Of a stretch of DNA of 64,000 bases, positions 33,724 to 41,935 are shown in pieces. The notes beneath the pieces were generated by a model. The model ran no database searches and was not told the DNA's origin. It worked only from the letters and a program-made list of their open reading frames with translations. Made by a program: the position numbers and the translations under genes. The stretch comes from Leifsonia shinshuensis (GTDB taxonomy: Bacteria > Actinomycetota > Actinomycetes > Actinomycetales > Microbacteriaceae), in contig NZ_JAHHZQ010000005.1 of NCBI RefSeq assembly GCF_022606355.1, positions 62,001 through 126,000 on the forward strand, given 5' to 3'. Numbering within the stretch: position 1 is the stretch's first letter; each line of letters starts with the position of its first letter.

Positions 33724-34968
33724 CTACTTGCCGGTTGCTGCCTGCTGCAACGTCCCGAGGACGGCGGCGGGGTCGGAGGTGACGGCTGTGCCGATCGTGT
33801 TCTTGAGCTTGCCCTGGAGCGAGGTCCACACCGGGTCGCTCGGCAGCTGCCTGGCGTTCGGCAGGGCGGTCAGGAAGGGGGCGAAGACCGGGTCCGTCGA
33901 CAGCGCCTTCACGGCGGACGTCGTCGCGGGGAGGAGGATGTACTCGCGATCGAACGCCAGCTGGTTCTTGTCGAGGTAGGTGAAGTCGAGGAACTGCTTG
34001 AGCGCGGCCCGCTTGCTGCCGTCGCCCTTGAACGCGTAGAGCTGGTCTGCGACGCCGAGTGTCGTGTCGAGGGCCTTCGTCCGTCCGACGAGGGGCGCGG
34101 TGCCCCAATCGGCGTCCGTGAGGACTCCGGCCTTCTTGATGATCGGGATGAGCGCGCCCTGGCCGTCGTTCATGAAGCCGATCTCTCCCTGGGCGAACTG
34201 CTGCCACAGGTCGGTCCGGTTCGAGGTGCCGGGGTTCGGCTGCGTGAGACCGGCGTCCGTGAGTTTCGTGAGGTAGTCGAACGTGGCCACGTTGGCCTTG
34301 CTGTCGATCACCCAGGAGCCGCTCGACGTCTGGTATTCGCCGCCGTTCCCGAGCATCCACATGAACGCCTCGCCGTCGGCGGCCTCCGGGCCGAGGGGCA
34401 GGCCCAGGCCGATCTTGCCCAGGGCGGCGATCTTCTTCGCGTCCGCCTGGACGTCGTCCCACGTCGCCGGCGGGGTGCTGATACCTGCCTGCGCGAACAG
34501 CTTCTTGTTGTAGAACAGGGCCTGGGCGCTGGTCGTGAACGGCATCCCGTACTGGACGCCGTCGTAGGTCCCGAGGTTCGTGAACGCCGAGAGCAGGTTG
34601 TCGTGCGTCGCGGGGGAGAGGACGTCCTCCGCCTTGTAGAGCAGGCCGGCCTTCGCGTAGGCATTGAAGTAGTCCCCCTCGACGACGTCCGGGTACTGGT
34701 GGTTCTGCACCATCGTCTGCACCTTGGTGTCGAAGTCCGACCAGGCGATCGTCTGGACTTTCACGTCGATGTCCGGGTGGGTCTTGTGGAACTGGGTGGC
34801 GAGGCCTTCCCAGTACTTCTGGCTGGTGTTCGCCGGGCCGGTTCCGTAGTCTGCGGCGACGACAGTGAGAGTGGTCTTCGCTGACCCTCCGGACTGAGCC
34901 GAGCATGCGGTCAGCGCCAGTGCCGCCGCGGTCGCGGCGACCGCGATCTGTACTGCTCGTCGTTTCAT
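33724..34968 (-). CDS. sugar-binding lipoprotein (ABC, family 1)
   Basis: A 414-residue extracellular solute-binding protein. The Sec signal ends in the lipobox LTAC (Cys22), so it is anchored to the outer face of the membrane. Family 1 features: PDVVEGDYFNAYAKAG, DGVQYGMPF, PPATWDDVQADAKK. It should capture a sugar or glycoside for the permeases at 27.4-29.3 kb, which carry the same operator. Its promoter on the minus strand is TTGACA (35055-35050), 18 bases, TAATTT (35031-35026). Confidence 0.88.
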   Translation of the reverse strand: MKRRAVQIAVAATAAALALTACSAQSGGSAKTTLTVVAADYGTGPANTSQKYWEGLATQFHKTHPDIDVKVQTIAWSDFDTKVQTMVQNHQYPDVVEGDYFNAYAKAGLLYKAEDVLSPATHDNLLSAFTNLGTYDGVQYGMPFTTSAQALFYNKKLFAQAGISTPPATWDDVQADAKKIAALGKIGLGLPLGPEAADGEAFMWMLGNGGEYQTSSGSWVIDSKANVATFDYLTKLTDAGLTQPNPGTSNRTDLWQQFAQGEIGFMNDGQGALIPIIKKAGVLTDADWGTAPLVGRTKALDTTLGVADQLYAFKGDGSKRAALKQFLDFTYLDKNQLAFDREYILLPATTSAVKALSTDPVFAPFLTALPNARQLPSDPVWTSLQGKLKNTIGTAVTSDPAAVLGTLQQAATGK

Positions 34969-35000
34969 TCGGGTACTCCGATCTGGGGATGTGGATCCTG

Positions 35001-35031
35001 TTAATAAATATCCAAGTTGGCAATTAAATTA
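35001..35031. promoter_or_regulatory. 31-bp ROK-regulon operator element, copy B
   Basis: Thirty of 31 bases match copy A at 29351, and the position relative to the promoter is identical: it starts at the -10 box of the minus-strand promoter (TTGACA-18-TAATTT). The ROK gene lies divergently 70 bases away, so this site can couple regulator and transporter expression. A weaker CCAACTTTGC at 35078-35087 may be a second half-site for the regulator. Confidence 0.65.
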
Positions 35032-35099
35032 AGACACGCACACACTCCCTGTCAAGCGGTGCCGGGGTGATAAATAACCAACTTTGCTATTTTGGGACG

Positions 35100-36302
35100 A
35101 TGACAGTCGCGAGAAGCGCAGCAGGAGACAGGTCGCTCCTCCGCAGGATGAACACCGGAGCGGCGCTCGCCGTCCTCCGGGCCGGTTCGCAGACGGTCAC
35201 GACGCTGGCCGCCGACCTCGGCCTGTCGAGGACCGCGGTGGAGGAGATCGTGCGCGACCTCCTCGAGCTCGGCTGGATCCGGGCCGAAGACGACTCCGCC
35301 GGTCGCGCGCGTCCCGGCCGACCCGCGAAGCGTTACGTGTTCGCGGCCGAGGTGGGGCATGTCGCCGGCGTCGACATCGGTGTGCACAAGGTCCTCGCCG
35401 CCGTGGCCGACCTCGACGGTCGGGTTCTGGCCATCCGGCGGGCCGACGTCGAAGAGTCGGACACGGTCCAGACGCGGTTCGCCGCGGCCCGGCGCGTGCT
35501 CGAAGAAGCCGTCGCGGAGGCAGGGCTCGAGCCCGGTGGCGTGTGGTGCGTCGGAGTGGGGGTTCCCGGGGAGGTCGACGCCGAAGGGACGGTCACCCGC
35601 TACGGGGGTGTCGGGCTGCCGGGCTGGGCGGGGACGGACATCCGGGGCGAGCTGAGCGCGGCGTGGAGCGTGCCGGTTCTCGTGGAGAGCGACAACAACC
35701 TCGGGCTCGCCGCCGAATACTGGCGGGGGAGCGCCGTCGGTGCGGACGACGTGGTCTACATCCTCTCTGGCAACCGGACGAGTGCAGCACTCCTCATCGG
35801 CGGGCGGGTGTTCCGCGGGCACAACGGGGGCGCAGGCCTGGTCGGCGCCCTCCCGGAGCTGGGCTGGGCCGAGGCTCCCGACCACGTCGCGCGCCTCAGC
35901 GAGGCCGGGCTCGAACCCACCAGAGAGGCCATGTTCCGCGCGGCGACCGCGGGCGACCCGGCCGCCGCGGCGGCCCTCGACCTGTTCGCCCGCAGTCTCG
36001 CGAAGGGTATCGCGGCGATGGCCCTGGCCGTCGATCCGCAGAAGATCGTCCTGGGCGGTGGCGTCTCCCAGGGCGGCGAGACCATCCTGCGGCCCGTCTC
36101 CGGCTATGTGGACCGGTACGCCGGCCGTCCCGTCCCGCTCGTCCTGTCGACGCTGGGCGGCGATGCCGTCGCCATCGGGGCGCTCAAGCTCGCGCTCGAC
36201 CACATCGCCGCCCAACTCGAGCGGGAGAGCGGCACGAGCCCGGGCTTTCCGCGACCGGCCGCCGCGCTGGGGGCGGTCGAGGCAACAACCCGGACCCCCT
36301 GA
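35100..36302 (+). CDS. ROK-family transcriptional regulator
   Basis: A 400-residue protein. ATG 35100 follows a weak GGGA; a GTG at 35067 would add eleven residues. The N-terminal winged helix (VTTLAADLGLSRTAVEEIV) is followed by the ROK sugar-kinase-like fold (GVDIGVHKVLA, ESDNNLGLAAEYWRG). The zinc-binding cysteine cluster found in many ROK proteins is absent here. It probably represses its divergent binding-protein gene and the permease/DUF4832 promoters through the 31-bp element, with a sugar as inducer. Confidence 0.86.
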   Translation: MTVARSAAGDRSLLRRMNTGAALAVLRAGSQTVTTLAADLGLSRTAVEEIVRDLLELGWIRAEDDSAGRARPGRPAKRYVFAAEVGHVAGVDIGVHKVLAAVADLDGRVLAIRRADVEESDTVQTRFAAARRVLEEAVAEAGLEPGGVWCVGVGVPGEVDAEGTVTRYGGVGLPGWAGTDIRGELSAAWSVPVLVESDNNLGLAAEYWRGSAVGADDVVYILSGNRTSAALLIGGRVFRGHNGGAGLVGALPELGWAEAPDHVARLSEAGLEPTREAMFRAATAGDPAAAAALDLFARSLAKGIAAMALAVDPQKIVLGGGVSQGGETILRPVSGYVDRYAGRPVPLVLSTLGGDAVAIGALKLALDHIAAQLERESGTSPGFPRPAAALGAVEATTRTP

Positions 36303-36380
36303 CCGGCGCGAGGTCCTCCAGCACCGCGCTTCAGCGGCATCCCCAGCCGGTGCCCGCGGCGCTCAGCACCCCGCGGAAGC

Positions 36381-38150
36381 TCAGCGACGCCGCGGCTTGC
36401 GCGGCGGGCGATCGTCGCGCGGCGGGGCGTCGCGGCGCGGGCGGGCTCCGCGGTCGGGTCGGAGCTCGATCAGTTTGCCGCTGATCCGCGTGCCGGAGAG
36501 GCGGGAGAGCGTCTCGGCGGGCAGGTCGGCCGGCAACTCGACGATGGAGAACTCGGGCATGATGCGGATGTGCCCGAAGTCTTCGCGACTCAGGCCGCCT
36601 TCGTTCGCCAGAGCGCCGACGATCTGGCGTGGTTCGACCTTGTGCCGCTTGCCCACCTCGATGCGGTAGGGGGCCATGGGCGTGTCGTTCCGCGCTCGTC
36701 GTTGCGATCGGTCGCCTCGTCCACCGTTCCTGTCGGAGCGATCACCGCGGTCATCGGACCGGGAGTCGCGTTCGACGCGCTGCGCGAGGGCGTCGTCCGC
36801 GCTGAGGAGCAGTGGCTCGTCGCCCTGGGCGACGAGGGCGAGGGCGGCGGCCACGTCGGCTTCGGGCACATCGTGGTGCTCGACGTAGTGGCCGATGATC
36901 TCGCGGAACCGCGCGATGCGATCCTCGCGAGCGAGGGCCTCCGTGATCGCGTCGTCGAAGCGAGCGAGCCGGGTGACGTTGACATCCTCGATGCTCGGCA
37001 GCTGCATCGGGGTGAGCGGCTGGCGGGTGGCCTTCTCGATGGCGGTGAGCAGTCGGCGTTCGCGCGGGGTCACGAAACTGATCGCGGCGCCGCTGCGCCC
37101 CGCGCGACCCGTGCGGCCGATGCGGTGCACATACGATTCTGTGTCGATCGGGATGTCGAAGTTGATCACGTGGCTGATGCGTTCGACGTCGAGGCCGCGT
37201 GCGGCCACATCCGTGGCGACCAGGATGTCGAGCTTGCCGGACTTCAGCTGGTCGACCGTGCGCTCGCGCTGGGTCTGGGCGACATCGCCGTTGATCGCGG
37301 CCGCCGAGTAGCCGCGCGCCCGCAGCCGCTCCGCGAGGCTCTCGGTCTCGTTCTTGGTGCGGACGAAGATGATCATGCCCTCGAAGTTCTCCACCTCGAG
37401 GATGCGCGTCAGGGCGTCGATCTTCTGCGGGTACGACACCACGAGGTAGCGCTGCGTCGTGTTCGCCGACGTGGTGGTCTTGGTCGCGACCGTGACCTCT
37501 TCGGCGTCGTGGAGGTACTTCTTCGAGATGCGGCGGATCTGCGCAGGCATGGTCGCCGAGAACAGTGCGACCTGCTTGTCTTCCGGGGTGTCGGCGAGGA
37601 TGGTCTCCACATCCTCCGCGAACCCCATCTTCAGCATCTCGTCGGCTTCGTCGAGCACGAGGTACTTGAGTTCGGAGAGGTCGAGCGTCCCCTTGTCGAG
37701 GTGATCCACGATGCGGCCGGGCGTGCCGACCACGATGTGCACGCCGCGCCGCAGCGCCGAGAGCTGCACGCCGTACCCTTGTCCGCCGTAGACCGGCAGC
37801 AGATGCACGCCCCTCAGGTGCGTCGCGTAGCTCTCGAACGCCTCCGCCACCTGCAGTGCCAGTTCGCGGGTGGGCGCCAGGACGAGCGCCTGCGGGTTCT
37901 TCTGCGCCAGGTCGAGCCGGGACAGGATGGGGAGCGCGAACGCGGCCGTCTTGCCCGTTCCGGTCTGGGCGAGCCCGACGACGTCACGGCCCTCCAGGAG
38001 GAGGGGGATCGTCGCCGCCTGGATGGCGGACGGGGTCTCGTAGCCGACGTCCTTCAGGGCGCGGAGCACAGCGCCGTCCAGCCCCAGGTCGGAGAAGGTC
38101 AGTGTGTCGTCGGTCTCTGTCTCGCTCTGCGAGTCTCCGGGCGTGGTCAT
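36381..38150 (-). CDS. deaD: DEAD-box RNA helicase (DeaD/CsdA type)
   Basis: A 589-residue ATP-dependent RNA helicase. The Q motif precedes Walker A AQTGTGKT (residues 61-68), then PTREL, the DEAD box at 166-169, SAT at 197-199, and HRIGRTGRAGR in the second RecA domain. After residue about 440 comes an Arg/Asp/Gly-rich linker and a DbpA-type RNA-binding domain (about 485-560) and a basic tail. It acts in RNA unwinding, ribosome assembly or cold adaptation. It stands alone and looks like a core gene flanked by accessory loci. Confidence 0.92.
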   Translation of the reverse strand: MTTPGDSQSETETDDTLTFSDLGLDGAVLRALKDVGYETPSAIQAATIPLLLEGRDVVGLAQTGTGKTAAFALPILSRLDLAQKNPQALVLAPTRELALQVAEAFESYATHLRGVHLLPVYGGQGYGVQLSALRRGVHIVVGTPGRIVDHLDKGTLDLSELKYLVLDEADEMLKMGFAEDVETILADTPEDKQVALFSATMPAQIRRISKKYLHDAEEVTVATKTTTSANTTQRYLVVSYPQKIDALTRILEVENFEGMIIFVRTKNETESLAERLRARGYSAAAINGDVAQTQRERTVDQLKSGKLDILVATDVAARGLDVERISHVINFDIPIDTESYVHRIGRTGRAGRSGAAISFVTPRERRLLTAIEKATRQPLTPMQLPSIEDVNVTRLARFDDAITEALAREDRIARFREIIGHYVEHHDVPEADVAAALALVAQGDEPLLLSADDALAQRVERDSRSDDRGDRSDRNGGRGDRSQRRARNDTPMAPYRIEVGKRHKVEPRQIVGALANEGGLSREDFGHIRIMPEFSIVELPADLPAETLSRLSGTRISGKLIELRPDRGARPRRDAPPRDDRPPRKPRRR

Positions 38151-38202
38151 CGTTCAACGGTAGTCCCCGCACGGTGCGCCCACCATGCGGGGACCACAGG
38201 TG

Positions 38203-39297
38203 TCACCCGACGAGGTTCTTCCGCCACCGCGCCGAGAAGCTCGCCGCGGCGAAGCCGATCGAGTCGTTGACGTCGAGCATGGGGCGGTTCTCCTCGGCGT
38301 TCACCGTCTCGACGAGCGTGCAGGCGGGGAACCGCTCGGTCAGCGCGCGGAGGTTGGTGAGCTTCAGCAGCATCCCCAGCCGGTGTCCGCGGTGCTCGCG
38401 CAGCACCAGCGTGTCCATCTGCTCGGCCGGCCGGTCGGACTCGGTGGAGACGTCGAGCTCCGTGAAGCCGACCGCCTCTCCTGTGGCCTCCTCGACCGCG
38501 ATCGACGTGAGTGCGACGCGCGGGCTCTCGGCCCAGAGGTCGTCGACCGCGCGGACGCGTTCGGCGGTCCAGACGTCGGTCAGGTCGATGCCGGCGTTGG
38601 GCGCGTCCGTGTTCATCCTCGTGCGCAGTGACGCGATGGAGTCCACCCACTCCTCGGGTGTCCGGCCGTGCCAGCTGACCGTCCGGTAGCCGGCCGCCGC
38701 GGCGGCCGCCTCCGCGAGGTGGGCCGAGAACACGTCCGTGTCGACGGGCAGCGGCAGAGCGCTGATCCGCGCGACCTGTTCGAGCGAGAAGCCCAGGCGT
38801 CGCAGGAACCGGGTCGACGGGAGGTCGATCGGCACCGACCCGAACCCGGTCGGCGCCGGGATCGCCTCGCCCTGGACACCGGCCGGATAGGTCGTCTGAT
38901 TCTGAAGTGTCGCGCGGCCGGCCTCCCGGGCCAGCTGCTCCAGGCGGGCGTAGAGCGCCGAGCCGATGCCGCGGCTGCGGAACCCGGGGAGGACGGAGAC
39001 AGCTCCCCAGCATTCCGGGGCGTCGGCCGGAAGCGCCAGGTTACCTCGGGCGACGACGCGGCCGTCGACCTTGGCGACGAGTCCGATCATCGACCGCGAC
39101 TCGTCCTTCCAGTCCGGCAGCAGTTCGGCGGCGGTCATCACCTCGCCGGTGTGGCCGCGCTGTTCCGCCTCGACGGCGTTGCGCACGGCGGCGAAGGCGA
39201 TGAAGTCCGCCGCGTCGTCCGCGTCGATGCGGGCAGGGACGACGAGCGGCTCGATGGTGAAGCCGGAGAGCGTGGTGGTGTGATCTGTGGATGACAT
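38203..39297 (-). CDS. GNAT-family acetyltransferase with two GNAT domains
   Basis: A 364-residue protein. The N-terminal domain has the acetyl-CoA loop GFRSRGIGSALY (Q/RxxGxG/A pattern); the C-terminal domain has EHRGHRLGMLLK. Twin-GNAT proteins of this length acetylate small molecules such as aminoglycosides or mycothiol precursors, but the acceptor is not evident here. The gene stands alone, 52 bases from the helicase gene on the same strand. Confidence 0.85.
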   Translation of the reverse strand: MSSTDHTTTLSGFTIEPLVVPARIDADDAADFIAFAAVRNAVEAEQRGHTGEVMTAAELLPDWKDESRSMIGLVAKVDGRVVARGNLALPADAPECWGAVSVLPGFRSRGIGSALYARLEQLAREAGRATLQNQTTYPAGVQGEAIPAPTGFGSVPIDLPSTRFLRRLGFSLEQVARISALPLPVDTDVFSAHLAEAAAAAAGYRTVSWHGRTPEEWVDSIASLRTRMNTDAPNAGIDLTDVWTAERVRAVDDLWAESPRVALTSIAVEEATGEAVGFTELDVSTESDRPAEQMDTLVLREHRGHRLGMLLKLTNLRALTERFPACTLVETVNAEENRPMLDVNDSIGFAAASFSARWRKNLVG

Positions 39298-39430
39298 GAA
39301 ACCTCATTGTTGGCAGGATCGATCGACTCACCCACGGTCGTGGGGAGGAAGAGTATCGCTGCTAGAGGATCACGGCGTTCAGCATTCCACAGCAGGGCCG
39401 CGGAGGACAAGTCCCGCGGATCGGACCGGC

Positions 39431-39997
39431 TCAGTCCCGCCGGCCGTCGACCGGGCGGGCACGCAGCCCGTCGACGATGACGCGTGCGATCCGCTCCCCG
39501 CTCTCCGTGCTGCGCGTGGTGGAGTACGCCGCCCGCAGCAGGGCGAGCACATCGTCGAGCTGGAGGTCGGCCCGGACCTCGCCGGAGCGTTGGGCGTCGG
39601 CCAGCAGCCGGCCCGCGTGCGCGCGCAGCCGGGCCGACGCGGCCATCACGTCTTCGCCGAACCCGGAGTCCTCGCCCTCCAGCGCAGCGGTCAGCTCGAC
39701 TTTGAACCGTGACCCCCGGAACGTCGCCGTGATGAAGTCCGCGAGTCCGTTCCCCGAGTCGTCGCCCTGCTCGGCGACGGCGCTGAGGGCGTCGATCTCC
39801 TGAACCATGAGCGCTTCCAGCAGGGCGCGCTTGGTCGGGAAGTTGCGGTAGAACGTCCCCACCCCGACGCCGGCTCGCTGCGCGACCTCCTCGACGGACA
39901 GTGCGCCGGTGCTCTCGTGGAACAGCTCCGTGGCCGCGGTGAGCAGCTTCGCGCGGTTGCGCGCGGCGTCGGAACGCGGTGCTCGAGCTGTCGACAC
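39431..39997 (-). CDS. TetR-family transcriptional regulator
   Basis: A protein of about 188 residues. The start is GTG 39997 or the adjoining TTG 40000. The helix-turn-helix lies at about residues 15-60 (ELFHESTGALSVEEVAQRAG, VGTFYRNFPTKRALL). The C-terminal region is of the type found with SnoaL-like partners. It is divergent from the SnoaL gene, with a perfect inverted repeat between them, which is the classic arrangement for a local repressor. Confidence 0.87.
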   Translation of the reverse strand: MSTARAPRSDAARNRAKLLTAATELFHESTGALSVEEVAQRAGVGVGTFYRNFPTKRALLEALMVQEIDALSAVAEQGDDSGNGLADFITATFRGSRFKVELTAALEGEDSGFGEDVMAASARLRAHAGRLLADAQRSGEVRADLQLDDVLALLRAAYSTTRSTESGERIARVIVDGLRARPVDGRRD

Positions 39998-40026
39998 CAA
40001 ACGGAATCAATCCTCCGTATACTTAA

Positions 40027-40044
40027 GCGGAAACTGGGTTCCGC
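40027..40044. promoter_or_regulatory. TetR operator-like inverted repeat in divergent promoter
   Basis: GCGGAA-ACTGGG-TTCCGC, a perfect 6-bp inverted repeat, lies midway between the TetR gene and the SnoaL gene. It is placed to repress both. Confidence 0.55.
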
Positions 40045-40063
40045 ATAATTCTAGGAGATGACG

Positions 40064-40513
40064 ATGTCAGAAGCCACCGAGGCGGCACGGCGGTTCCTCC
40101 GGGTGACCGTCGACGACCTGAGCGCGCTCGCCGAGGTCTACGGAGAGGAGGTGGTGATCGAGATGCCGTTCGCGGCGGGAATCGCGCCGACCTCGCGACG
40201 CGTCACGCGCGACGAGCTCAGGGCGCAGTTCAGCCGGGAGGGCATCCCGCGCTACACCTCGGTCAGCGACGTGAGCATCCTGGACTGCGCCGACCCGCAC
40301 ACCGCCGTCCTGGAGTACCGCCTGCACGGAGAACGCGCCGACGGCCGGGCGTTCGCGACCGACTACATCATGGTGATCACCACCCGCGACGGGAGGATCG
40401 TGCACTCGCGCGACTACAGCAACCCCGTGCAGGCCGCACTCAACAGCGGTCGCGCCGACCAGCTGATCCGGATCCTGCAGGATTCAGACGGCGATGCTGC
40501 GGCAGTGATGTAA
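40064..40513 (+). CDS. SnoaL-like/NTF2-fold protein
   Basis: A 149-residue protein of the nuclear-transport-factor-2 fold. AGGAG lies six bases before ATG 40064, while it touches the ATG at 40058, so the later start is preferred. Hydrophobic strands such as HTAVLEYRLHGE and DYIMVITTRDGRIVHSRDY are typical of SnoaL-like ketosteroid-isomerase relatives, where a small substrate sits in a cone-shaped pocket. The activity is unknown; TetR control suggests detoxification of a small molecule. Confidence 0.82.
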   Translation: MSEATEAARRFLRVTVDDLSALAEVYGEEVVIEMPFAAGIAPTSRRVTRDELRAQFSREGIPRYTSVSDVSILDCADPHTAVLEYRLHGERADGRAFATDYIMVITTRDGRIVHSRDYSNPVQAALNSGRADQLIRILQDSDGDAAAVM

Positions 40514-40543
40514 CACTTCGCCCGCTGCCGGACAGTATGGAGT

Positions 40544-41137
40544 GTGGGGACCTTCGCAGACGAGCCGGACGAGGCTGCCGAGTGGGCCGGCGCGTGCGCC
40601 GGTGACTCGTCGGCGTTCGCCGCCGTGTACGACCGGCATCGGGAGCGGGTCTTCCGTGCTGCGCTGAGGCTGACCGGCGATCGCCACGACGCCGAGGACG
40701 TCACCGCGGCGGCGTTCTTCGAACTGTGGCGCCGGCGCGCGAGCGTACGCGTCGTCGGCGGGTCGGTGCTGCCGTGGCTGCTGGTGGTGACGTCGAACGC
40801 CGCGCGGAACCAGGCCAGGAGCGTTCGTCGCCATCGCCGGCTGATCGACGCGATCCCGCGCGGCGTGGACGACGGCGCGGCGGCCTTCGAGGCGGTGGAC
40901 GACGCTGTCGATCATGCCGGGCTGGCGCGCGAGCTGCGGGAGATGCCGGACCGCGACCGTGCGCTCCTGGTGCTGACGGCACTCGAGGGCTATTCCACCG
41001 TCGCGGCGGCGGAGGCCCTCGGGATCAGCGCGGGCGCAGCCCGGGTGCGGTTGCACCGGCTGCGCGGCCGGCTCCGGGAGGCCCACACGCGACTGCAAGC
41101 GCCCGCCGCGGCGGACGAGCTGGGAGGTGCACGGTGA
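40544..41137 (+). CDS. ECF-type RNA polymerase sigma factor
   Basis: A 197-residue sigma-70 family protein starting at GTG 40544. Region 2 is seen as AAVYDRHRERVFRAALRLTGDR, split by AEDVTAAAFFELWRR; region 4 as LLVLTALEGYS, ALGISAGAARVRLHRLRGRL. It would direct transcription in response to an extracytoplasmic or stress cue. The next gene overlaps it by four bases and encodes a one-helix membrane protein that probably controls it. Confidence 0.85.
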   Translation: MGTFADEPDEAAEWAGACAGDSSAFAAVYDRHRERVFRAALRLTGDRHDAEDVTAAAFFELWRRRASVRVVGGSVLPWLLVVTSNAARNQARSVRRHRRLIDAIPRGVDDGAAAFEAVDDAVDHAGLARELREMPDRDRALLVLTALEGYSTVAAAEALGISAGAARVRLHRLRGRLREAHTRLQAPAAADELGGAR

Positions 41138-41928
41138 GCGAGACGATGGATCCCACCTTCGCGGACGGCCTGCGGGCGTCGCTGATCCGGTACGCGGACG
41201 CGACGCCACGGCGGCGCAGCGCGGCGCGCCGCCGGTGGGGGATCGGCGCCGTGCTCGTCGTCGGCCTGCTCGGCGGCGGTACCGCCTACGCTGCGCACGT
41301 GTGGGTGCAGCCGGGCGGCGAGGAGCACGCCGAGCTGGCGACGCCCGTCCGGCTCTCGTCGTCGGGCACCGCCACGATCGCGCTCGGCCCGCGTCCGGAC
41401 GGCGCGTCGCAGGTCTTCCTCGAGTTCACGCCGTACGACCCCGGCACGTACTCCTTCGGTCGCGGGGGCGCAGGGCTCACGGTGGGAGCCGCCGACCTCC
41501 CCGGTTCCGAATCGGCCTCGTCCGTGAACCGCGCGGCGACGTCGTACTACCTGCGGCGTGAGGAACTCGACCCGGGCGGCACATCGTTCACGATCACCAC
41601 GTCGTCGGCGTCGCTGCGGTGGACGGCCACCCTCACCTGGGTCAGCTCGCACACCACCGCGTGGGGGGTGAACGCGTCGGGCCAGACCTACGGCGTGCAG
41701 AACGAGACGGGGACTCCTGACCTGATCGCCGTCGTGGCGACCAACGGCAGGGAAGGCTACGTCTACCGCATCCGACTCGAGGACGCGGACGGCACCACCG
41801 CGAGCCGGTCGTTCCGCAGCCCGGAGGACGCGCTGGCGTGGCAGCGCGAACACGCCGGCACGGTCACCCACCTGCCCGTGTTCGCCTCCGACGGCCGAAC
41901 CAGGGTCGGCGAGTTCGACGTGGGGTGA
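41134..41928 (+). CDS. single-pass membrane protein, putative partner of the ECF sigma factor
   Basis: A 264-residue protein with a GTG start overlapping the sigma stop. A short cytoplasmic N terminus (about 30 residues) is followed by one membrane helix (GIGAVLVVGLLGGGTAYA) and a 210-residue external domain. Position and topology suggest an anti-sigma or sensor role. The cytoplasmic part is too short for a classic anti-sigma domain and has no HxxxCxxC motif, so this rests on context. Confidence 0.65.
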   Translation: MSETMDPTFADGLRASLIRYADATPRRRSAARRRWGIGAVLVVGLLGGGTAYAAHVWVQPGGEEHAELATPVRLSSSGTATIALGPRPDGASQVFLEFTPYDPGTYSFGRGGAGLTVGAADLPGSESASSVNRAATSYYLRREELDPGGTSFTITTSSASLRWTATLTWVSSHTTAWGVNASGQTYGVQNETGTPDLIAVVATNGREGYVYRIRLEDADGTTASRSFRSPEDALAWQREHAGTVTHLPVFASDGRTRVGEFDVG

Positions 41929-41935
41929 GCGGAGC

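Noticed and set aside
39331-39344. CCCACG-GT-CGTGGG inverted repeat between the TetR and GNAT genes
   Set aside because: The 6-bp stem with a 2-base centre has no T-run and no clear promoter link, so it is not called as a terminator or operator.
40514-40543. ECF-type autoregulatory promoter ahead of the sigma gene
   Set aside because: I could not find a convincing GGAAC-like -35 and CGT-like -10 pair at the right distance in this short gap.
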